Shown here: one piece after another, positions 16,404-26,116 of the stretch
Layout: the number at the start of each line of letters is the position of its first letter
Position numbering within the stretch: the stretch's first letter is position 1
Source of the DNA: Acidobacteriota bacterium
Lineage (GTDB): Bacteria; Acidobacteriota; Polarisedimenticolia; Polarisedimenticolales; Polarisedimenticolaceae
Direction: 5' to 3'
Assembly: GCA_029861955.1 (NCBI GenBank)
Contig: JAOTYK010000002.1
Location: 124,001 to 188,000, forward strand
DNA length: 64,000 nucleotides
Program-made: the position numbers and the translations under genes
Notes under the pieces: model-generated
Told to the model about the DNA's origin: nothing
Databases searched by the model: none
What the model saw: the letters and a program-made list of their open reading frames with translations, nothing else

Positions 16404-18809
16404 TCAGATGGGGAACAACGCCTTCAGAAGTGCGTCGGTTCGATTCCGCCAACTCGGCCAGCCTGCCCCGTCGTTGGCCTGCCCGCCGTGGACCTTCATG
16501 CCCCTCTTGTCCAACGCCTCTACCATGGTCGCATTGGCATCCGAGAGGTCCCAATTCTCGTGGTCGCTCCGCAGGTCATAGCGACCCCAGTCCACGTAGA
16601 GTGAGAAGTCGTGGCGCTCCAGACCATCCAATACCGGTTGCAACGGTAGCCACCCGAACTCCGTCACAAAGGCGGATTGCGTCGCGACCTTGCCGATCAG
16701 GTCTGGATTCATGAACGTCGAGAACAACGCTCCGACGGCCGAGAAGTTGTTCCCCACGCTGGCGCGAGAGTCTCGCTCCGCGACTGTTCGAAACATCGCG
16801 TCGATGTTCGGGATCAACTCTTCACCGATCATCTTCGCGTACGCCGGCTGTGGAGCTCGCACCGGCCCGATGAAGACGACGATCATCGGCTCCACCGATT
16901 GTCCGATCAAGTTGTCGAGACTCTGCGCCCACCCGCCCTCGTCGAGAGCTCCGGAGGCACCGTGAAAATAGAGTACCGGATACCGCGTGTCGCCTTCTTC
17001 GTACCCGTGTGGCAGGTAGACCTGCGTCGCGACATCGGCAGCCAGCTGCTCGCTCTTGAACGCGTGATCCTTCACGAGGCCGTTGCGCTCTTCCGACGCG
17101 GCCGTCAGATGAACGGGCTCCTTCCAATCCGGCATCGAGAACCAGGACATCTCCATCCACTGCCCGGCGAATGAGAGCTCCATATCGGCACCGATCGCGG
17201 CGGTACGTGCGACACGAGTATTGCGAGGGTCGAGAACCTGTTCGTAGTCCTTGAACAGGATGTAGTTGGCGCGAGCGTCGTTCTCCAGGCGGATCGACGC
17301 GAAAAATAAATCTGTCCCCTTTACGCGGTTCATCGATTTCTCGGCGGCGATGCCGATGAGGTCGCTTCCGACGGCGACGTCGGTGGCCTCCCCGTAGTAG
17401 ACGAAATGAACCCAGCCGTCCTCGACGATCGGAAACTGCTCCTGTGCCTCGACCCACTGACGGGCCAGGGTGTTCGGGTCGTCGGCTGCCTCGAGCCGGG
17501 TCAGGAATCTCGCGAACTTCGATCCGACGATTCGAGTATTCTCGTGATCGGTGACCGCGAGACGGGTCCCGCCGTTGACGATGTTGACGGATGCCAGGCT
17601 TCCCAGGCTACGCGCGTAGATTCGCCCAGCGGCGAAACTTGGCGGGGACCACGCCAGGTCGTCGAACACCTCAACGGCCGCCAGTTCCTTGTAAGACTCA
17701 GAACTCGCCTCGATCAGGTGAACACTGCCCTCGCGGGTCAAGATGACGACGAAATCGTCCACCAACATCGTGTACCCGTCACCCGGCTCTCGAGTCTTCC
17801 ACATCGCCTCACCGGTGGCCGCGTCAAGGCAGGTCATGAATCGGCTGCTGTGACCATAGAGAAAACCATCGCGATAGACCGGTGTGTTGTAGCTATGACG
17901 GATACCGTTGTTCTCCCAGAGCGTCTCGACCGAATAACCGTTGTCGCTCTTCGCGACCGAGTACATGGCCGATGCATCGTCCTTGTGGGAGACGAAGATC
18001 CGTCCATCTCCCGCCGGGACCGGCGTCGCCGAGCTCGCCCCGTAGCCACCTCCGCCGCCCCCATGTTCCTGCTGAAACAGAACGTCACCGTCGGTCGCGT
18101 CAACACCCCAGAGTTTGGTCATGCCGACCGCCACGACGACCGTCTTGCCGTCGAGCCGAGTCACCGTCGGCGTCTGGTACTGCATCCGGTCCTCGCCGGC
18201 TCTCCAGCGCAACTCACCGTCGGCGGCGGCGAAGGCGTAGATCGCGCCTTTCCCGGCTCCCGCCTGAACGACGATCGTGTCGCCGACGGCGATCGGGGAG
18301 CCGCCGAAGCCGTAGAACGGGGCGCCGATCTCGAACTTGGCGGCCAGATCCACGACCCATCGCTGCTTGCCATCGGTTGCGTCAAGTGCGAACAGTTTCC
18401 CGGCCGGACTGACGCCGTAGACGGTGTCGCCGAGAATCAGCGGCGTCGACAGCGAGCCATCGTGGGATCCATCGTGGCCGGCGTATTGCGGCTCGATCGT
18501 GTAGCTCCAGAGTGACTCGCCCGTTCTGCTGTTGAAGGCCGCGGTGAGCTCGGACGTCCCGTCCGCGTACTGCGTGATGACCCTCGAGTCGGCAACCACG
18601 ACCGAGGAGTAACCACTGCCGAGCTTCTGACGCCACTCCAGTTGCATGCCCAGTTCGACGGGCTCAACGGTCAGACCGGTGCCGCGTCCCTCGGCAGCGG
18701 GTCCCCGAAACTGACTCCAGTCTTCAGAGGCGGCGGCGACAGGTGCGAGACCCACGACGATCAGCACGGCTAACAGAAATCGGGTCAAGGGTCGAGCATC
18801 GCAACACAT
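16404..18809 (-). CDS. secreted PQQ-type beta-propeller fused to an esterase-like alpha/beta-hydrolase domain
   Basis: 801 residues. After a signal peptide (LLAVLIVVGLAPVAAA), residues about 30-460 form a PQQ/Trp-docking beta-propeller of the outer-membrane 'PQQ-binding-like' type (DWSQFRGPAAEG, repeated AxDAxDGKxRW-like blades). The C-terminal about 250 residues resemble esterase D/enterochelin-esterase-type hydrolases (VYLPHGYEEGDTRYPVLYFH). The nucleophile elbow is degenerate: NFSAV where G-x-S-x-G is expected. An acidic residue (VDWGRYDLRSD) is present, but no clean catalytic triad is visible. ATG 18809 is chosen for its GGAGGAG site and signal peptide. Function unknown; it may bind rather than hydrolyse. 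A REP-like sequence lies inside the coding region (17302-17323). Confidence 0.82.
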   Translation of the reverse strand: MCCDARPLTRFLLAVLIVVGLAPVAAASEDWSQFRGPAAEGRGTGLTVEPVELGMQLEWRQKLGSGYSSVVVADSRVITQYADGTSELTAAFNSRTGESLWSYTIEPQYAGHDGSHDGSLSTPLILGDTVYGVSPAGKLFALDATDGKQRWVVDLAAKFEIGAPFYGFGGSPIAVGDTIVVQAGAGKGAIYAFAAADGELRWRAGEDRMQYQTPTVTRLDGKTVVVAVGMTKLWGVDATDGDVLFQQEHGGGGGGYGASSATPVPAGDGRIFVSHKDDASAMYSVAKSDNGYSVETLWENNGIRHSYNTPVYRDGFLYGHSSRFMTCLDAATGEAMWKTREPGDGYTMLVDDFVVILTREGSVHLIEASSESYKELAAVEVFDDLAWSPPSFAAGRIYARSLGSLASVNIVNGGTRLAVTDHENTRIVGSKFARFLTRLEAADDPNTLARQWVEAQEQFPIVEDGWVHFVYYGEATDVAVGSDLIGIAAEKSMNRVKGTDLFFASIRLENDARANYILFKDYEQVLDPRNTRVARTAAIGADMELSFAGQWMEMSWFSMPDWKEPVHLTAASEERNGLVKDHAFKSEQLAADVATQVYLPHGYEEGDTRYPVLYFHGASGALDEGGWAQSLDNLIGQSVEPMIVVFIGPVRAPQPAYAKMIGEELIPNIDAMFRTVAERDSRASVGNNFSAVGALFSTFMNPDLIGKVATQSAFVTEFGWLPLQPVLDGLERHDFSLYVDWGRYDLRSDHENWDLSDANATMVEALDKRGMKVHGGQANDGAGWPSWRNRTDALLKALFPI
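17302..17323. repeat. REP/RAYT-associated-like motif inside the PQQ/esterase gene
   Basis: The stretch around AAATAAATCTGTCCCC (17305-17320) resembles a short motif that recurs near RAYT-type (REP-associated tyrosine) transposase palindromes in many bacterial genomes, as I recall it. In the minus-strand gene it is read in frame (peptide VKGTDLFFA) between the propeller and the hydrolase-like part. No full palindrome or transposase is present. Confidence 0.35.
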
Positions 18810-18985
18810 GGTGAACTCCTCCGAAGTGAGGCCGGAATTATAGACGAGATCCGACGGTGCGCGGACCATCCCACCGCAGCCCACCGCGGGCACGACCCCG
18901 CAAAACGCCTGACTGCATTAGAATATCGAGAAACGTGGGCGGCCGCGCGCTGCAGAACTGCAAGTATCGGCGTATAGGAGAGACC

Positions 18986-21900
18986 ATGCGATTCTTCAAG
19001 AGACCTCGATCGGCTGCGTGTGTCGCTCTCCTGCTTTTCCCCTGGTTCTTCACGTCGGCGTCGTACGTCAATTTTGAGTCATCCCACGTCCACCCCATCG
19101 CGCTGACACCCTTGAACACCCGGCTGTTGGTCGTGAACACACCCGATGCACTTCTCGAAGTGTTCGTCGTGGAAGACGATGGAAGCCTAACAGCCGAGCG
19201 CACGATTCCCGTGGGCCTGGAACCGGTCACGGTCGCCGCGCGGACGGAGACCGAGGCATGGGTCGTCAACAACCTGTCCGATAGCGTCAGCATCGTCGAT
19301 CTGTCCACCGGCGTGGTCACCCGGACGCTCAGCGTCGGCGACGAACCGACAGATGTCGTGTTCACGGCGACCCACGCGTTCGTGGCGGTGTCGCAGGAAG
19401 ACGCGGTCAAGCGTTACACCCTCGCCAATCTCGACGCGGCCCCCACGGTCGTCACGTTGTTCAGCCGGGACGTGCGTGCGCTCGCGCGCTCGGCCAGCGG
19501 TTCGGAGATCTACGCCGTCACCCTGCGGTCCGGCAACCAGACAACGGTGGTCAGCTCCGCTGTCATCTTCAACGGCAACAACACAAACCTCAACGGGCCA
19601 AGGTTGACGGCACTGGGCCTTCGCGACTTCGCCTGCAGCTCAACACCTCCGGCGTACCCCGCGCTACCAACCGGAATCGTCCGCAATCCGGCACTGACCG
19701 ACCCTCCGGCCAGCGCGAACCCCGCAGAGTTTCCCCCGGTAGGACTGATCGTTCGCTGGGATGACGTGGGGGGCCAGTGGACGGACGACGATGGCACATC
19801 CTGGAACGACTGCCTCCCGTACCGACTGCCCGACAAGGACCTCTTCATCATCGACGCGACCACCATGGCGATCACCGATGTGGCCCACCTTGGAACATCG
19901 CTGTTCGATGTGTCGGTTCACCCGACGAATCAGAAGATCTACATCCCCAATACCGAAGCGCGGAATCATGTCCGCTTCGAACACCCGTTAGGAGTTCAGG
20001 GGCATGTGGTCGACAACCGCTTGACGGTCGTGGATCCGTTGGACAGCAACTCGGTCAACATCATCGACCTGAACGCCCATATCGATCGCAACAGCGATCC
20101 TGCAAACAACGTCGCGGAACGAACGGCCAGCATCTCGCAGCCGGGAATGATGACGTGGAAGGCCGATGGATCCGTCGGTTACCTGACCGCCATCGGCACG
20201 CGGAAGCTGTTTCGGGTAGACGGAACCTGCACGACAGCCGCCTGTATCTTCGGGGCGGATCGAGCGGCACCTGCGGTGGTGGAGGTTGGCGAGGGACCTA
20301 CAGGCGTCGCGCTGAACTCGGACGATGATCGTTTGTACGTCCTCAACCGCATCTCCCACTCGCTGACGGTAGTCCAGGCATCCACGATGACGGTCCAGTT
20401 AACCGTCGATCTACATGACCCCAGTTCTCCGTCGACCCGGAACGGACGTCGGTTCCTCTATGACGCCATCATCGGATCCGGTCACGGCGACGCCGCCTGT
20501 TCCAGTTGTCACCTCTCCGGCGACATGGATGGACTCGGATGGGACCTTGGCAACCCCGCCGGATCGTTCGTGTCGTATGACGAGCCGCTGGACAACGTTC
20601 GCTTCGTCGTGCCACAGGGTGGGCAACCGGTGGAGTGCGATTCCGCGGTCTGCGCGGCCCACGACGGCTTCGATCCCCAGAAGGGCCCGATGGTGACCCA
20701 GACCCTGCGCGGCATGTTGGAGCCGCTGCACTGGCGTGGCGACCGGGCGACGATGAACGACTTCAATGGGGCATTCCCCGACCTGATGGGCACCGCCGAC
20801 ATCGGCCCGATCAACGGAAAGGCTGCGGGACTGAGTGCGGTTGATATGGAGAGCTTCAGGCAGTTCGCTCTGGCCATGTCGTTCCCGCCGAACCCGTTCC
20901 GGAACATCGACGACACGACTCCGTGCGGCACCCGTGCCGGAGATCCGGGTTGCCAGGTCCTCGCTTACGGCTCCTCCCACTCGGGAAATCCCACCGAGGG
21001 CGCTCTTCTTTTTGACACGGCATCCACGGATGCAGGTCAGCCCTGCGTGGCGTGTCACAGCCATCCATTCGGCGCCGGTGGAGGAAAACTGAACGGCGTG
21101 ACTCCCGTCGATCCCGTCTCGTCGGATGCCGCCGCGCTGTTCTTCGGAACCGCCGACGGGAGTCTGCACAGCGACCTGAAGATCCCGCATCTGCGCAACA
21201 TGTACGACAAGCTTGGCCCACTGTTGCCGCCACCGGCTGCGTCCCCCATCGATACCGCCAACGGGTTCGGCTATTCCCACGACGGTGCGTTCCCGGACAT
21301 GTTCCGCTTCTTCTCGTCCAACGTCTTTACGCTGTCCGCGACGGACCAGGCCCAGGAAGTTCGTGACATCGTCAGCTTCATGTTCCATTTCCCGACGTCC
21401 ATCAAACCGTCGGTGGGCGTTCAGGTGACCGTCCCGGCCGGAACGCCGCCTACCGGATCGGCGGCCGACGAGCTGACGTTGACGACGCTGCTGTCGCTTG
21501 GAGATCTGGCCAACGTCGGGCGTCATTGCGAACTGTATGCGACGACCGTGGTTGGTGGTGTTTCGCGGAGTTACCACCTGAACAACTCGCAGTGGGTCCC
21601 TGACGCGATGGCCGATCCACCGTTGTCATCCCAATCGCTGCGAGAGGGCGCCGGCGGACCGATCACCTTTACCTGCGCCACGCTTGGCGCGGGAACCCGC
21701 CTTGGTGGCGACCGTGACCAGGACGCGGTTCTGAATCTCGACGATTGTGCCGGCGACGATGGGGGCGCCTGGGCGGTCCCGACGGCGACGGTGGATCTCG
21801 TCGTCGTCGATCCGTTTGCGACGACCCTCACCTGGACCGACCAGGCCCCGTCGGTCGGCGACGGCATTGTCTACGACGTTCTGGGCGGAGACCTCTCGAC

Positions 21901-22090
21901 ATTGACGACGACGGGCGTCGCCGGTTCGACATGCGTCGAGTCCGGCCTTCCGGCGGCGATGCACCTAGACCCCCGACCGAACCCGTCGGTCGGGGATGGC
22001 TATTTCTATCTCATCCGAGGCCGCAACCGCTGCGGCCAGCCGCCGGCGATCGTGAGTCGAGAAGCTCTCGACGCACTCGACTGCAGCTGA
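18986..22090 (+). CDS. secreted YncE-like beta-propeller fused to a di-heme c-type cytochrome (MauG/CCP-like)
   Basis: 1034 residues. A signal peptide (VALLLFPWFFTSASY) precedes a seven-bladed-type propeller (about 30-490; blades such as VVNNLSDSVSIVDLSTGVV and GPTGVALNSDDDRLYVLNR). Two haem sites follow: CSSCH (Cys505-His509) and CVACH (Cys687-His691), spaced as in di-haem cytochrome c peroxidase/MauG proteins, with LKIPHLRNMYDKLGP and GFGYSHDGAFPDMFRFF between and after them, as is typical of the family. The last about 100 residues are a fibronectin-like tail (LTWTDQAP...FYLIRGRNRCG). ATG 18986 has AGGAGA at 6 nt. Likely a periplasmic or surface electron-transfer enzyme. It ends 3 bp from the convergent thrombospondin-repeat gene. 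Confidence 0.87.
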   Translation: MRFFKRPRSAACVALLLFPWFFTSASYVNFESSHVHPIALTPLNTRLLVVNTPDALLEVFVVEDDGSLTAERTIPVGLEPVTVAARTETEAWVVNNLSDSVSIVDLSTGVVTRTLSVGDEPTDVVFTATHAFVAVSQEDAVKRYTLANLDAAPTVVTLFSRDVRALARSASGSEIYAVTLRSGNQTTVVSSAVIFNGNNTNLNGPRLTALGLRDFACSSTPPAYPALPTGIVRNPALTDPPASANPAEFPPVGLIVRWDDVGGQWTDDDGTSWNDCLPYRLPDKDLFIIDATTMAITDVAHLGTSLFDVSVHPTNQKIYIPNTEARNHVRFEHPLGVQGHVVDNRLTVVDPLDSNSVNIIDLNAHIDRNSDPANNVAERTASISQPGMMTWKADGSVGYLTAIGTRKLFRVDGTCTTAACIFGADRAAPAVVEVGEGPTGVALNSDDDRLYVLNRISHSLTVVQASTMTVQLTVDLHDPSSPSTRNGRRFLYDAIIGSGHGDAACSSCHLSGDMDGLGWDLGNPAGSFVSYDEPLDNVRFVVPQGGQPVECDSAVCAAHDGFDPQKGPMVTQTLRGMLEPLHWRGDRATMNDFNGAFPDLMGTADIGPINGKAAGLSAVDMESFRQFALAMSFPPNPFRNIDDTTPCGTRAGDPGCQVLAYGSSHSGNPTEGALLFDTASTDAGQPCVACHSHPFGAGGGKLNGVTPVDPVSSDAAALFFGTADGSLHSDLKIPHLRNMYDKLGPLLPPPAASPIDTANGFGYSHDGAFPDMFRFFSSNVFTLSATDQAQEVRDIVSFMFHFPTSIKPSVGVQVTVPAGTPPTGSAADELTLTTLLSLGDLANVGRHCELYATTVVGGVSRSYHLNNSQWVPDAMADPPLSSQSLREGAGGPITFTCATLGAGTRLGGDRDQDAVLNLDDCAGDDGGAWAVPTATVDLVVVDPFATTLTWTDQAPSVGDGIVYDVLGGDLSTLTTTGVAGSTCVESGLPAAMHLDPRPNPSVGDGYFYLIRGRNRCGQPPAIVSREALDALDCS

Positions 22091-22093
22091 TCA

Positions 22094-24208
22094 TCACGGC
22101 GCGCAGACCAGAATCCGTTCCACACCGTCGGAATCCAGGCCCCAGCTACCGGGGTTCGGAATGACGGATCGCACCAGATAGTTGAACACCGTCCCGGAAG
22201 CCGGAACGTCCGTATCCGTGAAGCTATTGGAGAACGAACTGAACGGCGTGCAACCGGTCGAGAAATCGGCGTGAGTTGATCGTTGGATCTGGTAACGGGC
22301 GGCGTTTGCCTGGGCGGACCATGACAGGAGCGTCGGATCTCCACCGGGATCCAGGAAACCGGTGACGCCGTCGATCTCGTCGGTGTCTCCAGAACAATCG
22401 TTGTCGATGCCGTCGTTCGACTCGAACTGATCAGGATTGGTGCCGGCGTCGGCGTCGTTACAGTCGCAGACGGTGCCCCAACCATCGCTGTCAAGATCCA
22501 TCTGATCGGGATTTGAAACGAGTTCACAGTTGTCGTCGGTACTACAGATCAAATCCATGTCCGGGTCGGAATTGTCGGGATTGAGGGGGCAGAAGTCACA
22601 GCTGTCGCCTACCTCATCACTGTCCGCATTCCACTGGTCGGCGTTGGCAACGCTCGGGCAGTTGTCACAGGCGTCGGGACGACCGTCGGAATCGGCGTCG
22701 TTGCCGCCTAGCGGCGGGAGGCCACTGTTATCGCTGCTATCGACGATGACTGTGGGCGGCGTCGTCACCAGCTCCGTGATCTCGACGTCATCGACCCACC
22801 AGCCGTCGTCTCCGGGTACCGGGTTCAAGCCGGGAAAGATTTCCTCCCAGGTCTCCGCGAGGGCGACATTCCCCTCCAGCGTGCTGGCCAGGTAGCGGAC
22901 TCGAATGGATCTCCCACGATAACGACTGAGGTCGACGCGAGATTCGACCCATGTCCCGATCCCCCACAGACCCTGGAGTCCCGGTCCGTCGGCCAGCCCC
23001 AGGTTGGCCGGATCGTAGGTGTTCTGGGTGTCTCCCATGTTGGCGAAGATGAACTCGGGGTAGCAGGTCGACGAACGACCGTAACGCCGGTCCGGATGGG
23101 TCGGCGCAAAATAGTCATCCTCCGTACTCCCATCATCGATCGGGTCAAAACCGCAATTAGAGATGTGAGGGTGGTTCTGCTGGTCGTAGGGGTTCCGGTA
23201 GGGATCGACCTTGAACCAGGGTCCTGCAGGGTCGCCCTGATCGTCGGCCACCTGGATCATCACGACTCCAGCGTCATAGGTCCGGCGGTAGGGGAGCGCA
23301 AAGGCCCGGCTGTCGGCGAAACTCGACTGATGCTTGAAGATCAAGGTGGGTTCTACCGCATCGGCGGCGATATGCACCGGCTGACTCATGCGTGCCGCCT
23401 CGAGGGAGGCCAGCGGGGTCGTCCAGTTCAGCGGGGGTCCCAGATCGATGCCGTAAAAGAGCGAGTGGAATCCGCTGAAGCCCCGCCCCCCGGCCGGTGA
23501 AAAGGCCGGTCCACTGAGACCCCAGATCTCGCCGTCCACGAATTCGGGAGTCGGACCCATATGACAATTGGCGTTGCTGGGGCCACTGTTGGAGTTGGGC
23601 GCCGCAGGGTCGTTGTACTGACAGCGGTAACCATCCGAATCGGCCAGAGTGCCGTGACCGGCGTCGATGTTGTCCACCTCGAACGACCCCATGCCGTCCT
23701 CGAAGCTCTCGAAGTAGGACGTGCTCCCCGAACCCCCGCTGACGTTCAGGTCAAGATCGAGACGCAGTTTCGGCGAGTACACCGCCACGGGTCCCTGATT
23801 GGAATCGGCCGTGACCTTGAACTCCACCGATAGGTCGTCAAACGGTCCAAGACCGAGAGTCGCACGATCCACATCGGCAACGGTAAAGACCGCGCCGGCC
23901 GTCGTCTGGACCACCGCGCCGCTGGGAAGGTTTCCGACCAAGATGGTGTTGGTGGTCAGGCAGCCAAGTTCCGACTGCAGTTCGTAGAGACGGAGCGTCA
24001 CGTTGGTCAGGGACTGACCGCTGGTGTTCTCGACCGTCACGTTCACGGATACCGTCTCGAGGGTGTCGGCAAACCCATCGTTGTCGCCGTTGTCCGTCAG
24101 CGAGACGGAGCGGACGGCGATGCCTCCCGCCAGCAGCGGCGAGGCGCACAGAATGATCAGAATCGACAACTCGACGACCCGTCGAGCCCGTTTCCAGGTT
24201 GTCTTCAT
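22094..24208 (-). CDS. large secreted protein with thrombospondin type-3 calcium repeats
   Basis: 704 residues with signal peptide (ELSILIILCASPLLAGG). N-terminal part: a beta-sandwich-like domain (SVSLTDNGDNDGFADTLETV, VTVENTSGQSLTNVTL) resembling the 'uncharacterised repeat/CARDB-like' modules of surface proteins. Middle: a long region with carbohydrate-binding-like features (YFESFEDGMGSFEVDN, WWVDDVEIT). Then thrombospondin-3 repeats rich in D-x-D-x-D calcium loops (DADSDGRPDACDNCPSVANA, NPDQMDLDSDGWGTVCDC). It ends in a fibronectin-like tail (LLSWSAQANAARYQIQRS...FNYLVRSV) shared with other proteins in this window. ATG 24208 is picked for its purine-rich ribosome site and signal peptide. 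Probably a cell-surface or extracellular calcium-binding protein; no enzymatic motif seen. Confidence 0.82.
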   Translation of the reverse strand: MKTTWKRARRVVELSILIILCASPLLAGGIAVRSVSLTDNGDNDGFADTLETVSVNVTVENTSGQSLTNVTLRLYELQSELGCLTTNTILVGNLPSGAVVQTTAGAVFTVADVDRATLGLGPFDDLSVEFKVTADSNQGPVAVYSPKLRLDLDLNVSGGSGSTSYFESFEDGMGSFEVDNIDAGHGTLADSDGYRCQYNDPAAPNSNSGPSNANCHMGPTPEFVDGEIWGLSGPAFSPAGGRGFSGFHSLFYGIDLGPPLNWTTPLASLEAARMSQPVHIAADAVEPTLIFKHQSSFADSRAFALPYRRTYDAGVVMIQVADDQGDPAGPWFKVDPYRNPYDQQNHPHISNCGFDPIDDGSTEDDYFAPTHPDRRYGRSSTCYPEFIFANMGDTQNTYDPANLGLADGPGLQGLWGIGTWVESRVDLSRYRGRSIRVRYLASTLEGNVALAETWEEIFPGLNPVPGDDGWWVDDVEITELVTTPPTVIVDSSDNSGLPPLGGNDADSDGRPDACDNCPSVANADQWNADSDEVGDSCDFCPLNPDNSDPDMDLICSTDDNCELVSNPDQMDLDSDGWGTVCDCNDADAGTNPDQFESNDGIDNDCSGDTDEIDGVTGFLDPGGDPTLLSWSAQANAARYQIQRSTHADFSTGCTPFSSFSNSFTDTDVPASGTVFNYLVRSVIPNPGSWGLDSDGVERILVCAP

Positions 24209-24339
24209 GCTTCCCCCCTCTTGGCCCCGTGTGCGCGAGACGGCCGGGGGCCCGAATGTGCTACCCATCATCTAAGCCGAAATGGGTCGAGAAGTTAGTA
24301 AGATTTTGCGTTTGTTGCGGATAGCGGGTTCGCGCCCCA

Positions 24340-24375
24340 TTGATCTTTTCATCTCCCGGTATTAATATTTTGACA
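24340..24375 (+). promoter_or_regulatory. promoter of the tro-like operon, probably leaderless
   Basis: TTGATC (24340-24345), 17-nt spacer, TAATAT (24363-24368): a sigma-70-type pair. The predicted start, 7 nt downstream, is position 24375, the A of the troA-like ATG. No Shine-Dalgarno precedes that ATG, which fits a leaderless mRNA. Confidence 0.6.
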
Positions 24376-24383
24376 TGTCAAAA
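24368..24383. promoter_or_regulatory. 16-bp perfect palindrome across the troA-like start codon (candidate operator)
   Basis: TTTTGACATGTCAAAA is fully self-complementary. It covers the end of the -10 element, the predicted +1 and the ATG. Its position is ideal for a repressor and its AT-rich ends recall DtxR/MntR-family boxes, though the core is not a known consensus. No separate repressor gene is adjacent; the metal-sensor domain is fused to the TroC-like permease. Confidence 0.6.
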
Positions 24384-25304
24384 ACTATCCAAGCCGTACT
24401 CACGATTGCAGTTGTCGCGTTGGTCACCGGTTGTGCCAGCGACCCCACGGACCGGGCAGCCGGTGACGGACCGCTCAAGATCGTCGCCACCACCGGCATG
24501 ATCGGGGACGCCGCGGCGATCGTCGGCGGTGATGCGGTGAACGTCGAGACCTTGATGGGGCCGGGTGTCGACCCCCATCTGTTCAAGGCCAGCGAAGGCG
24601 ATGTGCAGAGGCTCGGCGACGCAGACCTGATCCTCTACAATGGTCTTCATCTGGAAGGCAAGATGACCGACATCCTGGTCAAGCTGGCCTCGCGTCGACC
24701 GATCGTCGCCGTCGGTGGCGAACTACCCGAGGAACGACTCCGCGAACCTCCGGAGTTTCTTGGTCAGTACGACCCCCACATCTGGTTCGATGTCGAGCTC
24801 TGGAGTCGGACCCTGACGTTCATCGCAGAGGCCCTCGTAGAGCTTCGACCCGAACACGCGGAGACGTTTCGCGCCAACGCCGAGAGCTATCGCCAGGCAC
24901 TTCTGGAATTGGATAGCTGGGCCAAGGATCGGATCGAATCCATTCCGGAGTCTCGCCGAATCCTCGTAACCGCCCACGATGCGTTCGGCTATTTCGGCGA
25001 GCGCTACGGCGTTCGTGTTGTCGGTCTTCAGGGACTCTCGACTCTGGCCGAAGCCGGACTGAAGGATATGGAACGGGTGGTGGATATCGTCGTCGATAGT
25101 GGCATCGATGCGATCTTCGTGGAGACCAGCGTCCCCCGGCGGGCCATCGAGGCGGTGCAGGCTGCCTGTCGCGCCCGAGGTGCCGATGTGGAGATCGGCG
25201 GGGAACTCTTCTCCGACGCCATGGGTGCCGAAGGGTCCCCCGAGGGAACCTACATCGGCATGGTTCGACACAACGTCAACACAATCGTCGAGGCTCTCCA
25301 ATGA
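24375..25304 (+). CDS. TroA/ZnuA-like manganese/zinc ABC transporter substrate-binding lipoprotein
   Basis: 309 residues of the cluster A-I metal-binding protein family. The lipoprotein signal ends in LVTGC (Cys20). Predicted metal ligands are His68 (VDPHLFKAS), His135 (YDPHIWFD), His201 ([10 protein letters not shown]) and Asp281 (ELFSDAMG). This His-His-His-Asp set is the TroA/ZnuA type, not the His-His-Glu-Asp set of PsaA/MntC, so zinc and/or manganese are the expected substrates. It is first in a four-gene operon and coupled to the ATPase gene by ATGA (25301-25304). No ribosome site precedes the ATG; a leaderless transcript is proposed. Confidence 0.93.
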   Translation: MSKTIQAVLTIAVVALVTGCASDPTDRAAGDGPLKIVATTGMIGDAAAIVGGDAVNVETLMGPGVDPHLFKASEGDVQRLGDADLILYNGLHLEGKMTDILVKLASRRPIVAVGGELPEERLREPPEFLGQYDPHIWFDVELWSRTLTFIAEALVELRPEHAETFRANAESYRQALLELDSWAKDRIESIPESRRILVTAHDAFGYFGERYGVRVVGLQGLSTLAEAGLKDMERVVDIVVDSGIDAIFVETSVPRRAIEAVQAACRARGADVEIGGELFSDAMGAEGSPEGTYIGMVRHNVNTIVEALQ

Positions 25305-26116
25305 CCCCACTCCCAGAACACGCCTCCCCCGCCGTCGAAGTCCATGACCTGACCGTGGCATATGGCACCCAGCCGGTCCTGTGGGACATCGACGTCACGC
25401 TTCCCGAGGGTCGTCTGATCGCCATCGTCGGACCCAACGGCGCGGGGAAATCGACGCTGCTCAAGGCGGTGCTGGGACTCCTGAAGCCCATCACCGGGTG
25501 GGTAAAGATCTTCGGTGAATCGGCCGGGACCCGTCGCAGCTGGGTCGGCTACGTGCCCCAACGAGAGTCCGTCGATTGGGACTTTCCGACAAGCGCGCTC
25601 GACGTCGTCCTGATGGGGCGTTACGGCCAACTCGGCTGGTTTCGTCGACCCAATCGGTTGCATCGAGACGCGGCACTCCAATGCCTGGATCAGGTTGGGA
25701 TTCGCGAACTCGCGGACCGCCAGATAAGCCAACTCTCCGGTGGACAACAGCAGCGCGTGTTCCTCGCGAGAGCGTTGGCACAAGATGCGCGCCTCTACCT
25801 GATGGATGAACCGTTTGCAGGCGTCGACGCGACTACGGAACGTGCGATTCTCGAACTCCTGCACGAACTACGTGCCGAGGGAAGAACGGTCGTGGCAGTC
25901 CATCACGATCTGCAGACCGTCGCCGAATACTTCGATCATGTCGTGCTGCTCAACATGCGTCTCGTCGCATCCGGCCCTGTCGATACGACCTTCACGACCG
26001 AAAACCTCCAGAGAACCTACGGCGGGCGTCTGACGGTTCTCACCCAGGCCACGGAAGCATTGATGCGACGTTCCTCTGCGGGTCCCACACTTCGGGAGCA
26101 CTCGGGGAAGGACTGA
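25301..26116 (+). CDS. TroB/ZnuC-like metal ABC transporter ATP-binding protein
   Basis: 271 residues. Walker [11 protein letters not shown]-loop [13 protein letters not shown] (the QR-x-x-V-D-W-x-F-P stretch is diagnostic of manganese/zinc-type ATPases), signature [15 protein letters not shown], Walker [13 protein letters not shown] and H-loop VHHD. It drives import of the metal delivered by the upstream lipoprotein through the two downstream permeases. It overlaps both neighbours (ATGA at its start, TGATG at its end), so all subunits are translationally coupled. Confidence 0.95.
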   Translation: MTPLPEHASPAVEVHDLTVAYGTQPVLWDIDVTLPEGRLIAIVGPNGAGKSTLLKAVLGLLKPITGWVKIFGESAGTRRSWVGYVPQRESVDWDFPTSALDVVLMGRYGQLGWFRRPNRLHRDAALQCLDQVGIRELADRQISQLSGGQQQRVFLARALAQDARLYLMDEPFAGVDATTERAILELLHELRAEGRTVVAVHHDLQTVAEYFDHVVLLNMRLVASGPVDTTFTTENLQRTYGGRLTVLTQATEALMRRSSAGPTLREHSGKD

